Source: Thinopyrum elongatum (lineage: Eukaryota; Streptophyta; Magnoliopsida; Poales; Poaceae). Taken from it: a stretch of 64,000 nucleotides of DNA. This document shows positions 1 through 11,185 of the stretch, piece by piece. The translations under genes and the position numbers were made by a program. Location: positions 328,308,929-328,372,928 of the forward strand of contig CM022301.1 in NCBI GenBank assembly GCA_011799875.1, in the 5' to 3' direction. Below the pieces are notes generated by a model. That model was not told the origin of the DNA. It saw only the letters and a program-made list of their open reading frames with translations, and searched no databases. Each line of letters begins with the position of its first letter. The stretch's first letter is position 1.

Positions 1-2
1 TG

Positions 3-1298
3 TTGGTTGATAAGGATAAGATCTTTGAACATGAGCAAATTCCTCATGTAGATATGGAATCGCTGCCCTGCTTCAGACCAGTCCTCAGTGTTCTTCATGA
101 CGCTGGGTTACTCAATTTCTGCACCGACATCTGCGATTGGAATGAAGAACTCATTCTTCAATTCTTCGCCACACTGCACATTACTGGAAATGTTGATGAT
201 GTCAATTCATGGGTATTGGACTGGATGACCGATAATACTCATTTCAAAGCACCGGCTTCTGAATTGCTTCATGCCGTTCCAGTCTGTCCTCCCACTGAAG
301 GTGCAAGGCTTCTCTATGTTGAACCTGAATTGTCTGATCATCTGATGCAAGTGCTGATGAAGCCATTGAAGCCAAGCCAAGCTCCAAGGACCAAATTCCT
401 CGTCAAGGAATTGCTCTATGTGCCAAGGACAGTTTATCGCATCTTGACCAAAACCCTCAGTCCAATCATGGGCCACAACTCTGATGATGAAGAAGTTGTT
501 GGCATTATGAAGAATCTGCTGTTCAATATCATTCACGGTATTCCTATCAACTACCACGATTTCTTCATGAGGACTTTGGCCAATGCTGCTCTGTCACCTT
601 TTGAGTTGAAGTCTTATGCTCCCTGGATCATGAGATTCATCAGATCAAGGTCTTCAATTCATTACATGGCTGACTTTCAAAATCATCTCAGCTATTTGCC
701 CCCTATCGAAGTCCTCAAAGGGACTATTTCCTCAGCTGACGAGAAGGGCAAGGCTGCTGTTATTGATGAAGGTACTCGTCCATTGGATGGACAGTTTCGC
801 AAAGCTACTTCCTATTCCACCAATGATGACTCTGCAACTCAAGATTCTGCCGCCAAAGCTTCAGAACATCATCCTCAAGCCACAGCTCCGCGTGTGATGA
901 CTGATCATGAACTTCTCCTTAGTCTTCATCAGAAAGTTGATCGAAATCACAAGTGGGTCAAGCGTCAGTTTGGTGCAATTCTTCAGAACATGACAGTCAC
1001 TCAAAATACTGTGAAGAAGAATCACTACTACTTGCATGAAGTCTTTGACCGCACTTGGGCGATTCTGTCTAATCTTCATAGTGCTGAAGAACTCAAGGAG
1101 ATGGGATTCCAACAGGACTTTGACTGGTCTCAGCCACCTTCGAAGAAATTCAAGAAAGTCAAAGTTCCTCAGCTTGTTGCCAGTTCATATTCTTCATCGC
1201 GCGAGACGGATGAAGCTGAAGACTTGAACGACACTGCGGCAGGCCCTACTTCAACGGACGACCCCAACAATGCTGGCGCTCCTCCATCGACATCATGA
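3..1298 (+). CDS. E1 internal ORF, copy 1 (5' end outside window)
   Basis: Open for 431 codons from the window edge to a TGA at 1296-1298. Comparison with copy 2 shows that roughly 70 N-terminal residues lie to the left of the window, so the apparent start is not real. The N-terminal two thirds is a globular region with WNEELILQFFATLH and SYAPWIMRFI segments. It loosely recalls the 'putative plant transposon protein' domain found in non-autonomous plant retroelements, but that is a weak impression. The C-terminal third is polar: a helical stretch ending in DFDWSQPP, a basic cluster (KKFKKVKV) that could be a nuclear signal, then an acidic Ser/Thr/Asp-rich tail. There is no zinc knuckle, DSGA or YxDD motif. 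It is followed by GGGGGAG tracts and then the LTR. Function unknown. Confidence 0.6.
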   Translation: MVDKDKIFEHEQIPHVDMESLPCFRPVLSVLHDAGLLNFCTDICDWNEELILQFFATLHITGNVDDVNSWVLDWMTDNTHFKAPASELLHAVPVCPPTEGARLLYVEPELSDHLMQVLMKPLKPSQAPRTKFLVKELLYVPRTVYRILTKTLSPIMGHNSDDEEVVGIMKNLLFNIIHGIPINYHDFFMRTLANAALSPFELKSYAPWIMRFIRSRSSIHYMADFQNHLSYLPPIEVLKGTISSADEKGKAAVIDEGTRPLDGQFRKATSYSTNDDSATQDSAAKASEHHPQATAPRVMTDHELLLSLHQKVDRNHKWVKRQFGAILQNMTVTQNTVKKNHYYLHEVFDRTWAILSNLHSAEELKEMGFQQDFDWSQPPSKKFKKVKVPQLVASSYSSSRETDEAEDLNDTAAGPTSTDDPNNAGAPPSTS

Positions 1299-1753
1299 TG
1301 ATATTCTTCAGGGGCGTTAGTCCTCATTTTTCGTCCCTTTTGGTCATTCGATGACAAAGGGGGAGAAATTTGAGTGAGTCTTCAAGCGGGTCTTATATAT
1401 GGGCTATATTTCTGTTAAGTTACAACTCTTGCTTTTCTGAGGTGTTTGCTCTGATGAGTTGTAAACTTAAGTCCTATGGTGGTCTGATACTTTTGCTCTG
1501 TTTTTCTGCATGCTATTTCCTCAAGTACCTTAATGCACGCATGCTGAATTTCAAGATATAGGAGGAGATCTCCATGATATTACTCTACAATGTGCATTTG
1601 CAATCCAAAGCAAAATCCTCAATATGCACATCTTCAGGGGGAGTTCTTCTATATCTTGCAATCAAATTCCTCATTATCAGTATCTACACTTCATATGTTT
1701 ATCCCCGTTGAAAACTTAACCTATATTGTCATCAATCACCAAAAGGGGGAGAT
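1299..1753 (+). other. E1 3' non-coding region with polypurine tract (copy 1)
   Basis: Non-coding DNA between the ORF and the LTR. It contains three GGGGGAG runs (near 1360, 1636 and 1745). The last, AAAAGGGGGAGAT at 1741-1753, directly abuts the LTR and is the probable plus-strand primer. Relative to copy 2 it lacks 69 bp at 1546-1551, where a single GAATTT remains of two direct copies. Confidence 0.75.
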
Positions 1754-3247
1754 TGTAAGTGCATCTAGTGCCCCTTAGTGATTTTGGTGTATTGAAGACT
1801 TATAGGTTAAGGGACTAATGAGTTTGTGAGTGTACACAGGTCTATAAGTCTATGAGGAGTTTGTTATGAATGTCGACCGCTAAAAATGAATGTCTTCAAC
1901 TGAAGACTTTGGTTTTCTTGAAGACTTTAAAAGTGAAGAAATTGGTGTGACCCTGAAGACTTGATATTCATGCGAGGATTATGAAGCGTGAAGACTTTTT
2001 TTTTCGTAGTTTCATTTTCTTCTTCTTGAGTCATAGGAAACACCGTACTGTTAAAGGGGGTCGAGGTAAAACTAAGGAAAAGCTTCCAAGTGATGCTCAA
2101 CTCAAAATCCTACACCTACCCAATCCTTTCGAGTGAAGCCATTGGAAATTTCATACAGTTTAGTCAAGTTCTTCAGTGACAGAGACGAAGTTCTTCTGTT
2201 CTCTGAGGAATTTGTTCTGACTGAGGAGTTAGGAATTTGCCAGTGCGGATTGCCTACAAGTGAGGAACATGATAGCCCTGAGGAATTTGATACTCAAATA
2301 TCCGACCGTTGCTGTGCTACGCGCCAGCTGTCCAAATATCCTACCCACCTAACGGTCATATCATTGAAGGGCATTTATGTCTTATCATGTCGGGCTGCTC
2401 CCTAGGCTATAAATAGCCGCCCCCTACAACCACTAGCTGGTTGGCTGCTCCGAGAGATAGATTGACACTTGTCATTTAGAGCATCCCATCCTCCGAGGAC
2501 TTTGAGCGAAAATCATCAAGTGAGGAAAAACCCAAAAACCCAAACACCTACAAACCCAAAGTGATTGAGCATCACTGAAGAGATTGTTCCTGTGTGGAAC
2601 CGACGCTTGTTACCTTTGAGGACTGTGCATCCTCCAGACAGTTAGGCGTCATGGTCTAGAGCATCCAAGAGGAAATTGTGGATTGCCGAGTGACCGAGTA
2701 TGTGAAGGTTTGGAAGTCACCTGAAGACTTACCACGAGTGATTGGGTGAGGTCTGTGTGACCTTAGCTCAAGGAGAATACAGTGAGGACTGTGTGTCCGG
2801 GACTGTGTGTCCTCAGGTTTAAATACCTAGCCGCTCTAACCAGACGTACAACTGTCACAGTAGTTGGAACTGGTCTACCAAATCATTGTCTTCACCGAGC
2901 TACTGGTTCTATTTCCTCAACCCTTTCATTTCCTCGCATACTTGCTATGTATTTGATCATTACTGTTTGAAGACTTTGACTGATGACTTTCTCAATTTCC
3001 TCAGTTCAATTTCTTCAGTCAGTTTGTCTTCAGCCTGCTTATCCTGTGTTTACGCTACTTGTACTCTGTGCTTGTTTTCATTTCATCATGATGACTGTGC
3101 TACTGCTCTGTTATGCTTGCATCTGAGTACTTATTCCGCTGCTAAGTAGTTCGTCTCTTAGGAATTTCCTCACCTTGAAATTCCTCAGTGACGAATTTGT
3201 AAAAATCGCCTATTCACCCCCCCTCTAGTCGATATAACGCACTTTCA
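1754..3247 (+). repeat. E1 LTR, first copy (1,494 bp)
   Basis: Starts TGTAAGTGCATC immediately after the polypurine tract and ends CGCACTTTCA. It is nearly identical to 5277-6775. It contains a TATA box at 2408-2415 and repeated GAAGACTT-type words in its first 250 bp. The small ORFs inside it show no protein character I can recognise. Confidence 0.88.
2408..2415 (+). promoter_or_regulatory. TATA box of E1 LTR (copy 1)
   Basis: TATAAATA within GGCTATAAATAGCC, a short palindrome, followed by a pyrimidine/CA-rich stretch suitable for transcription start about 30 bp downstream. The same box sits at 5937-5944 in the other LTR. Confidence 0.65.
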
Positions 3248-3248
3248 A

Positions 3249-4753
3249 GTGGCTATACCTCAAGAGGCTATGGAGACTTCAACTGTTAATCTTCAGCCCA
3301 AGCCACAGAACCCTCACTCCAAGAAGCAGAAGTTTAATGCTGAGGATTTCTTCAATGAGCACATATTCTTCACTGACTACAATCCCTATGACTCTGCTCG
3401 ACTTCGTCGCAAGCGCTTCTGGACTGGAAGCCAGATGAACTTCTATTCCTCATTGTTGTTTGATAAGGATAAGATCTTTGAACATGAGCAAATTCCTCAT
3501 GTAGATATGGAATCGCTGCCCTGCTTCACCCCAGTCCTCAGTGTTCTTCATGACGCTGGGTTACTCAATTTCTGCACCGACATCTGCGATGGAATGAAGA
3601 ACTCATTCTTCAATTCTTCGCCACGCTGCACATTACTGGAAATGTTGATGATGTCAATTCATGGGTATTGGACTGGATGACCGATAATACTCATTCCAAA
3701 GCACCGGCCTCTGAATTGCTTCATGCCGTCCCAGTCAATCCTCCCACTGAAGGTGCAAGGCTTCTCTATGTTGAACCTGAACTGTCTGATCATCTGATGC
3801 AAGTGCTGATGAAGCCTTTGAAGCCAGGCCAAGCTCCAAGGACCAAATTCCTCGTCAAGGAATTGCTCTATGTGCCAAGGATAGTCTATCGCATATTGAC
3901 CAAAACCCTCAGTCCAATCAAGGGCCACAACTCTGATGATGAAGAAGTTGTTGGCATTATGAAGAATCTGCTATTCAATATCATTCACGGTATTCCTATC
4001 AACTACCACGATTTCTTCATGAGGACTTTGGCCAATGCTGCTCTGTCACCTTTTGAGTTGAAGCCTTATGCTCCCTGGATCATGAAGTTCATCAGATCAA
4101 GGTCTTCAATTCATTATAAGGCTGATTTTCAAAATCATCTCAGCTATTTGCCCCCTATCGAAGTCCTCAAACGGACTATTTCCTCAACTGACGAGAAGGG
4201 CAAGGCTGCTGTTATTGATGAAGGTACTCGTCCATTGGATGGACAGTTTCGCAAAGATACTTCCTATTCCACCAATGATGACTCTGCAACTCAAGATTCT
4301 GCCGCCAAAGCTTCAGAACATATTCCTCAAGCCACAGCTCCGCGTGTGATGATTGATCGTGAACTTCTCCTTAGTATTCATCAGAAAATTGATCGAAATC
4401 ACAAGTGGGTCAAGCGTCAGTTTGGTGCAATTCTTCAGAACATGACAGTCACTCAAAATACTGTGAAGAAGAATCACTACTACTTGCATGAAGTCTTTGA
4501 CCGCACTTGGGCGATTCTGTCTAATCTTCATAGTGCTGAAGAACTCAAGGAGATGGGATTCCAACAGGACTTTGACTGGTCTCAGCCACCTTCGAAGAAA
4601 TTCAAGAAAGTCAAAGTTCCTCAGCTTGTTGCCAGTTCATATTCTTCATCGCGCGAGACGGATGAAGCTGAAGACTTGAACGACACTGCGGCAGGCCCTA
4701 CCTCAACGGACGACCCCAACAATGCTGGCGCTCCTCCATCGACATCATGTTGA
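3249..4753 (+). pseudogene. E1 internal ORF, copy 2, with one frameshift
   Basis: This copy has the N-terminus missing from copy 1: the frame opens right after the LTR (first codon GTG at 3249) and includes KKQKFNAEDFFNEH and LRRKRFWTGSQMNF. A one-base loss near 3590 (GATGGAATG where copy 1 has GATTGGAATG) shifts the frame. The rest continues in the next frame to a stop around 4751-4753. Without the shift the product would be about 500 residues. Substitutions against copy 1 are scattered. Coding begins within a few bases of the LTR end, leaving no room for a normal leader. Same unclassified family as copy 1. Confidence 0.6.
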
Positions 4754-5276
4754 TATTCTTCAGGGGCGTTAGTCCTCATTTTTTGTCCCTTTTGGTCATT
4801 CGATGACAAAGGGGGAGAAATTTGAGTTAGTCTTCAAGCGGGTCTTATATATGGGCTATTTTTCTGTTAAGTTACAACTCTTGCTTTTCTGAGGTGTTTG
4901 CTCTGATGAGTTGTAAACTTAAGTCCTATGGTGGTCTGATACTTTTGCTCTGTTTTTCTGCATGCTATTTCCTCAATACCATAATGCACGCATGCTGAAT
5001 TTTGTCAGACACCATATTTCATCATGCATTTCAAATTCTTCATATCATATGTTAAATGCGTGTAGGAATTTCAAGATATAGGGGGAGTTCTCCATGATAT
5101 TACTCAACAATGTGCATTTGCTATTTCAAAGCAAATTCCTCAAATATGCACATCTTCAGGGGGAGTTCTTCTATATCTTGCAATCAAATTCCTCAATATC
5201 AGTATTTACACTTCATATGTTTATCCCCGTTGAAAACTTAACCTATATTGTCATCAATCACCAAAAAGGGGGAGAT
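4754..5276 (+). other. E1 3' non-coding region with polypurine tract (copy 2)
   Basis: The complete version of the region at 1299-1753, with a 69-bp segment (4997-5065) lost from copy 1. It ends in AAAAAGGGGGAGAT (5263-5276) against the LTR. No coding signal seen. Confidence 0.75.
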
Positions 5277-6775
5277 TGTAAGTGCATCTAGTGCCCCTTA
5301 GTGATTTTGGTGTATTGAAGACTTATAGGTTAAGGGACTAATGCGTTTGTGAGTGTACACAGGTCTATAAGTCTATGAGGAGTTTGTTATTTATGATGAA
5401 TGTCGACCCCTAAAAATGAATGTCTTCAACTGAAGACTTTGGTTTTCTTGAAGACTTTGAAAGTGAAGAAATTGGTGTGACCCTGAAGACTTGATATTCA
5501 TGCGAGGATTATGAAGCGTGAAGACTTTTGTTTTTGTAGTTTCATTTTCTTCTTCTTGAGTCATAGGAAACACTGTACTGTTAAAGGGGGTCGAGGTAAA
5601 ACTAAGGAAAAGTTTCCAAGTGATGCTCAACTCAAAATCCTACACCTACCAATCCCTTCGAGTGAAGCCATTGGAAATCTCATACAGTTCAGTCAATTTC
5701 TTCAGTGACAGAGATGAAGTTCTTCTGTTCTCTGAGGAATTTGTTCTGACTGAGGAGTTAGGAATTCGCCAGTGCGGATTGCCTACAAGTGAGGAACATG
5801 ATAGCCCTGAGGAATTTGATACACAATTTCTGACCGTTGCTGTGCTACGCGCCAGCTGTCCCAAAATATCTACCCACCTAACGGTCATATCATTGAAGGG
5901 AATTTATGTCTTATCATGTCGGGCTGCTCCCTAGGCTATAAATAGCCGCCCCCTACAACCACTAGCTGGTTGGCTGCTCCGAGAGATAGATTGACACTTG
6001 TCATTTAGAGCATCCCATCCTCCGAGGACTTTGAGCGAAAATCATCAAGTGAGGAAAAACCCAAAAACCCAAACACCTACAAACCCAAAGTGATTGAGCA
6101 TCACTGAAGAGATTGTTCCTGTGTGGAACCGACGCTTGTTACCTTTGAGGACTGTGCATCCTCCAGACGGTTAGGCGTCATGGTCTAGAGCATCCAAGAG
6201 GAAATTGTGGATTGCCGAGTGACCGAGTATGTGAAGGTTTGGAAGTCACCTGAAAACTTACCACGAGTGATTGGGCGAGGTCTGTGTGACCTTAGCTCAA
6301 GGATAATACGGTGAGGACTGTGTGTCCGGGACTGTGTGTCCTCAGGTTTAAATACCTAGCCGCTCTAACCAGACATACAACTGTCACAGCAGTTGGAACT
6401 GGTCTACCAAATCATTGTCTTCACCGAGCTACTGGTTCTATTTCCTCAACCCTTTCATTTCCTCGCATACTTGCTATGTATTTGATCATTACTGTTTGAA
6501 GACTTTGACTGAAGACTTTCTTAATTTCCTCAGTTCAATTTGTTCAGTCAGTTTGTCTTCAGCCTGCTTATCCTGTGTTTACGCTACTCGTACTCTGTGC
6601 TTGTTTTCATTTCATCATGATGACTGTGCTACTGCTCTGTTATGCTGGCATCTGAGTACTTATTCCGCTGCTAAGTAGTTTGTCGCTTAGGAATTTCCTC
6701 ACCTTGAAATTCCTTAGTGACGAATTTGTAAAAATCGCCTATTCACCCCCCTCTAGTCGATATAACGCACTTTCA
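5277..6775 (+). repeat. E1 LTR, second copy (1,499 bp)
   Basis: Same ends as 1754-3247, with only scattered substitutions and small indels, so the two LTRs are of similar age. The sequence after it, starting GTGAC at 6776, is unrelated to the sequence after the first LTR. The target duplication cannot be tested because the left end is outside the window. Confidence 0.88.
5937..5944 (+). promoter_or_regulatory. TATA box of E1 LTR (copy 2)
   Basis: TATAAATA in the same palindromic context as 2408-2415. Confidence 0.65.
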
Positions 6776-6807
6776 GTGACGTTTTCCGGCCGCCACCCCA
6801 CTGACAG
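6776..6807. other. Unassigned 32-bp flank
   Basis: Short sequence between the end of E1 and the start of E0. Nothing recognised. It does not repeat beyond the right end of E0, so no target duplication supports E0's outer borders. Confidence 0.5.
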
Positions 6808-7281
6808 TGTCCTGGACTAGGGGGTCCTAGCCCAGCCGGACTAATGTGTGGGACGGACCACTAGCCCGTTAAGAAGGAAGGACTCCGGAGGCCTTCAAAT
6901 TGCAGCGACCGAAGACTTGGCATGTACTTCAAGCATATCTGATTATATTCGGTATGTAAATTCATAGATGGCAACCGACCATGTGTAACCCTAGATACCC
7001 CTGGTGCCAATATAAACTAGAGGGTTTAGTCCATAGAGATCATCCATACACCCATTCATCATACCCCCTGGGTTTAGACCACAACTCATGATCTCGAGGT
7101 AGATCAACTATGTACCTTGATACTTCCACAATATAAGCAAGAGCAGGACGTAAGCTTTTACCTCCATAGAGAGGGCCCGAACCTGGGTAAACTTCGTTTG
7201 TGTGTTCTTTCATGTTACCCATCGATCCGATCTAATAGCTCGGGACTCCCTACTCGAGATCTGTCGGTTTTGACTCCGACA
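6808..7281 (+). repeat. E0 5' LTR
   Basis: Begins TGTCCTGGACTAGGGGGTCC and ends TGACTCCGACA. A near-identical copy lies at 23049-23523. It contains AACCCTAG (6987-6994), a telo-box-like word, 17 bp upstream of a TATA box. Confidence 0.85.
7011..7017 (+). promoter_or_regulatory. TATA box of E0 LTR
   Basis: TATAAAC in CCAATATAAACTAG. The other LTR has TATAAAC at 23252-23258. Transcription would start in the following ~30-40 bp. Confidence 0.55.
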
Positions 7282-8063
7282 TTGGTGCTTTCATTGGGAG
7301 CTCGCTGTTTGATCATCGAGGGTCGATGGCTCGTCTACACATTGATAGCAACATCGGCTGCGAGGGCATCTTCGACCCGGCCAGCTTTTCGCTTTTAGCA
7401 ACATTGTGTTGCATGCCGATCCAGCCGACCATCTAGGCCGCATGAGAAGAACTTTGCATTGGAGAGTGAGATTTGGATGCGAAGGTTTGGAGGGTGTGGG
7501 CGCTGGAGCAGAAAGAGAGCGTGGGGGCTGAGATTCGGCCCCTCCTGCTCTTTATAAGCCAGTAAAAGGCGAAGCGTCCCTTCCCTCGCGCCGTAAAAAT
7601 CGCCACATTTCGGCCTATCGTGCTGTTATGGCCGCTTGGTGTGAAACAATTGATTGATGATATCCCCTGAAATGCGGGGTACGATCCCTGTTTTGATACG
7701 ACGTGCCAATAAGAGGTTTGCCTTGAACCGTGATTCGAATGAGTCATAACTGATGCATGATGTCATTGGCGGTGACGCTCCAATAAAGTTGTCATTAATT
7801 GACTGCTGAGCTCACCTAAGCTATCCTTTGGAGCTAAGCAAGCTTTGCACTTCGGATGGATAAAGGTGCATCTTGATAACACATGGTTGGACTTGCTCAG
7901 ACCTCCGCCAAGAATGGAAATAAAAACCGATTAGCAGGGCTCGCAAGTTTCATATGGTACCCATCTGAGGACGTGGGACTTGCCTGCTAAGCCGAAGATC
8001 ATCCAGCCGAAGACATTTTCCGAGGAAGATTGTCAACCTCGGATTCGAAGACAAGTTCGGGGA
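7282..8063 (+). other. E0 internal region, no recognised coding
   Basis: About 780 bp between the 5' LTR and the E2 insertion. Short ORFs on both strands show no motif. The last bases (GAAGACAAGTTCGGGG) lead into the G-rich tract that resumes at 23034, after E2. Confidence 0.6.
7283..7300 (+). promoter_or_regulatory. Candidate primer binding site of E0
   Basis: TGGTGCTTTCATTGGGAG begins one base after the LTR, the expected place for a tRNA primer site (TGG pairs with the tRNA CCA end). I cannot name the tRNA from memory. Confidence 0.45.
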
Positions 8064-8249
8064 TGATACATCTCCGTCGTATCTACTTTTACAAACACTT
8101 TTGCTCTTGTTTTGGACTCTAATTTGCATGATTTGAATGGAACTAACCCGGACTGACATTGTTTTCAGCAAAAATGCCATGGTGTTATTTTTGTGCAGAA
8201 ATAAAAGTTCTCATATTGAGCTGAAACTTTACGGAGAATTATTTCAGAA

Positions 8250-8258
8250 TATATAAAA
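8250..8258 (+). promoter_or_regulatory. TATA box of E2 LTR
   Basis: TATATAAAA, also present at 17980-17988 in the 3' LTR. A 9-bp-stem inverted repeat and AACCCTAA lie 45-130 bp downstream, so both would be near the 5' end of the RNA. Confidence 0.5.
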
Positions 8259-8895
8259 AATATTGGCAAAGAGAAATACCAGAGGGGGACCACCAGGGCG
8301 CCACAAGCCCAGGGGCACGCCACCCCTCCCTAGGGCGCGCCTGGTAGGCTTGTGGGCCTCTGGCAGCTCCCGGAACCCTAACTCCAACTCCATAAGTACC
8401 TATTCATCCAGAAAAAAATTAGGGAGAAGGAATTATCGTGTTTTATGATACAGAGCCGCCGCCACCTCCTGTTCTTCATCGGGAGGGCTGGTCTGGAGTC
8501 CGTTCGAGGCTCCGGAGAGGGGGATTCGACACCGCCGTCATCATCAACCATCCTCAATCGCCAATTTCATGATGCTCGCCACCGGGATTGAGTAATTCCT
8601 TCACATGCTTGCTGGACGGTGATGGGTTGGATGAGATTTATCATGTAATCGAGTTAGTTTTATTAGGGCTTGATCCCTAGTATCCACTATGTTCTGAAAT
8701 TGATGTTGCTATGACTTTGCTATGCTTAATCCTTGTCACTAGGGCCCGAGTGCCATGATTTAAGATCTGAACCCTTTATGTTTTCACAAATATACTTGTG
8801 TTCTTGATCCTTTCTTGCAAGTTTTATGCACCTATTACGTGTTATGATCCGCATACCCCAAGGTGACAATAATTGGGATTCTTTCCGGTGATTAC

Positions 8896-10411
8896 TGATG
8901 ACCCACAAGTATAGGGGATCAATCTAGTCCTTTCGATAAGTAAGAGTGTCGAACCCAACGAGGAGAAGAAGGAAATGACAAGCGGTTTTTAGCACGGTAA
9001 TGTCTGCAGGCACTGAAATTGTCGGTAACAAATAGTTTGGTAGCAAGATAATTTGTAACAAGCAGCAAGTAACAATAGTAGCAATAGGTGCCGCAAGGTA
9101 GCCCAATCCCTTTTGTGGAAAAGGACAGGCTGGAACTTTCTCTTATAGCAAGTAAAACGTTCTTGAGGACACACGGGAATTTCATCTAGTCACTTTCATC
9201 ATGTTTGTTTGATTCGTGTCGCTACTTTCATAATTGATATGTGGGTGGACCGGTGCTTGGGTACTGTTCTTATTTGAACAAGCCTCCCACTTATGATTAC
9301 CCCCTCTCGCAAGAATCTGCAACTACGAAAGAAGAATTAAGATAAATCTAACCATAGCATGAAACATATGGATCCAAATCAGCCCCTTACGAAATAGCAC
9401 ATAAACTAGGGTTTAAGCTTCTGTCACTCTAGCAACCCATCATCTAATAACTACTCCACAATGCATTCCCTTGGGCCCAAAGATGGTGAAGTGTCATGTA
9501 GTTGACGTTCACATAACACCACTAAGGGAATCACAACATACACATCATCAAAATATCGAACGAATACCAAATTCACATGATTACTTATGACAAGACTTCT
9601 CCCATGTCCTCAAAACAAAAGCAACTACTCACAAATCATATTAATGTTCAAGATCAGAGGGGTATTGAATAGCATCATGGATCTGAACATATAATCTTCC
9701 AACAAATAAACCAACTAGCATCAACTGCAAGATGTAATCAACACTACTAGCAACCCATAGGTACCAATCCGAGATTTGGATACAAAGATTGAATACAAGA
9801 GCTGAACTAGTGTTTGAGATGAGATGGTGCTGGTGAATATGTTGATGAATATTGGTCCTCCCATGATGAGAGGATCGTTGGTGATGACGATGGCTTCGAT
9901 TTCCCCCTTTCGAAGGGAAGTATCCCCGGCGGAATCGCTCCGCCGGAGAGCAAAAGTGCTCCTGCCCAGGTTCCGCCTCGAGACGGAGGCGCTTCGTCCC
10001 GAAATCTCTCTCCTTATATTTTCTAGGGCAAATGAGGTTATATACCAGAAGATGGGCCCTGGAGGCCTGCCAGGATCACCACAAGCTCGTGGGGCACGCC
10101 TAGGGGGTAGGACGCGCCCCATAGGCTTGTGGCTGCCTGGTGGGTCCCCCTCTGGTATTTCTTTCTGCAATAATTTTAATATACTCCAAAATAATTCTCC
10201 GTCAAATTTTCAGCTCATTTGGAGATGTTCAAAAAAGTTGCCTCCGATATAGCCTTTTCCGGTCCAGAATTCCAGTGCCGTCAATCTCCCTCTTCATATA
10301 ATTCTTACAAAATAAGAGAGAAAAGGCACAAGAATTATATTACAAAGTGAAATAACAGTCCATAATGCAATAAATATCAACATGAAAACATGATGCAAAA
10401 TGGACATATCA
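8896..10411 (-). mobile_element. Solo LTR of another gypsy family, target duplication ATTAC
   Basis: A 1,516-bp insertion with TG...CA ends (reading TGATATGTCC... from the right-hand end) flanked by ATTAC at 8891-8895 and 10412-10416. The uninterrupted counterpart in the E2 3' LTR reads CCGGTGATTACCGTAGTTTG (around 22432), which proves the empty site. No internal DNA remains, so the element was reduced to one LTR, presumably by recombination between its two LTRs. It carries the GC-rich inverted repeat CCACAAGC / GCTTGTGG (about 10079-10142) also seen in E2. Confidence 0.95.
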
Positions 10412-11020
10412 ATTACCGTAGTTTGAGGAGTTCATGTATTCACTAAGTGCTAATGCTTTGTTCCAGTTCTCTATTAAAAGGAGGCCTTAATATCCCTTAG
10501 ATTTCCTTATGGACCCCGCTGTCATGGGAGGATGGGACAAAAGATGTCATGCAAGTTCTTATTATAAGCACATATGACTATATACGGAATACATGCCTAC
10601 ATTACATTGATGAATTGGAGCTAGTTCTGTGTTGCTCTAGGTTATGACTGTTACATGATGAATGTTATCCAACACAATTATCCATCACCAATCCAATGCC
10701 TACGATCTTTGCATATTGATTCTTGCTAATTTAATTTCGTTGCTGCTACTGTCGCAATTACTATAAGACTGGTACTGTTACTGTTACCGTTACTATTGCT
10801 ATTGTTACCACTGCTATCAAACTATCATACTGCTGTGCTACTGATCACTCTGCTGCAGATATTTAGTTCTCCGGGTGTGGTTGAATTGATAACTGAACTG
10901 CTAATAACTTGCAAATATTATTTGGCTCCCGTTGTGTCGAATCAATAAATTTGGGTTGAATACTCTACCCTCAAAAATTGTTGCGATCCCCTATACTTGT
11001 GGGTTATCAAGACCTTTTTC

Positions 11021-11038
11021 TGGCGCTGTTGCTGGGGA
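11021..11038 (+). promoter_or_regulatory. E2 primer binding site, tRNA-Asp
   Basis: TGGCGCTGTTGCTGGGGA starts 11 bases after the LTR. From memory it matches the complement of the plant tRNA-Asp 3' end (TGGCGCCGTTGCCGGGGA) except at two transition positions. tRNA-Asp priming is characteristic of Athila elements. Confidence 0.85.
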
Positions 11039-11185
11039 GCATAAATCTAATTGCTGAGTCACTTGGAATTTATATCTATTGATCACTATAAAGAATCTGA
11101 AAGATGATAGAACCAAGATCATTCCCTCTAAGACGAGGGGAGGTAAGGAACTGCCATCACACTCTCACTTGAATCATCTTCTATT

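Larger units (their letters stand above)
1..6775 (+). mobile_element. E1: non-autonomous LTR retrotransposon, two tandem internal+LTR units
   Basis: Two internal+LTR units follow one another head to tail: internal 1-1753, LTR 1754-3247, internal 3248-5276, LTR 5277-6775. Bases 1 onward match 3454 onward almost base for base, and the two LTRs match end to end. Each LTR starts TGTAAGTGCATC and ends CGCACTTTCA, and each is preceded by a purine-rich tract. The only ORF is an unclassified protein; no reverse transcriptase, integrase or protease is visible, so the element depended on another element's enzymes. No recognisable primer binding site follows the LTR end at 3247. The left end lies outside the window. 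Superfamily is uncertain. Confidence 0.85.
8064..11009 (+). repeat. E2 5' LTR, interrupted by a solo LTR
   Basis: Starts TGATACATCTCCGTCGTATC and ends CTTGTGGGTTATCA. Without the insertion at 8896-10416 it is about 1.42 kb and aligns along its whole length with the 3' LTR. It contains TATATAAAA (8250-8258), a GC-rich inverted repeat (8301-8355), AACCCTAA (8374-8381) and a stretch of degenerate TAC/TGT trinucleotides (about 10740-10840). Confidence 0.87.

Noticed and set aside
7433..7747. Minus-strand 104-codon ORF in E0 internal DNA
   Set aside because: No motif, no homologue in the window, and composition like random translation of non-coding DNA.
10740..10850. TAC/TGT trinucleotide stretch as a CRISPR-like or coding repeat
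   Set aside because: Degenerate simple sequence present in all E2/E3 LTR copies; no spacer-repeat pattern and no open frame of interest.
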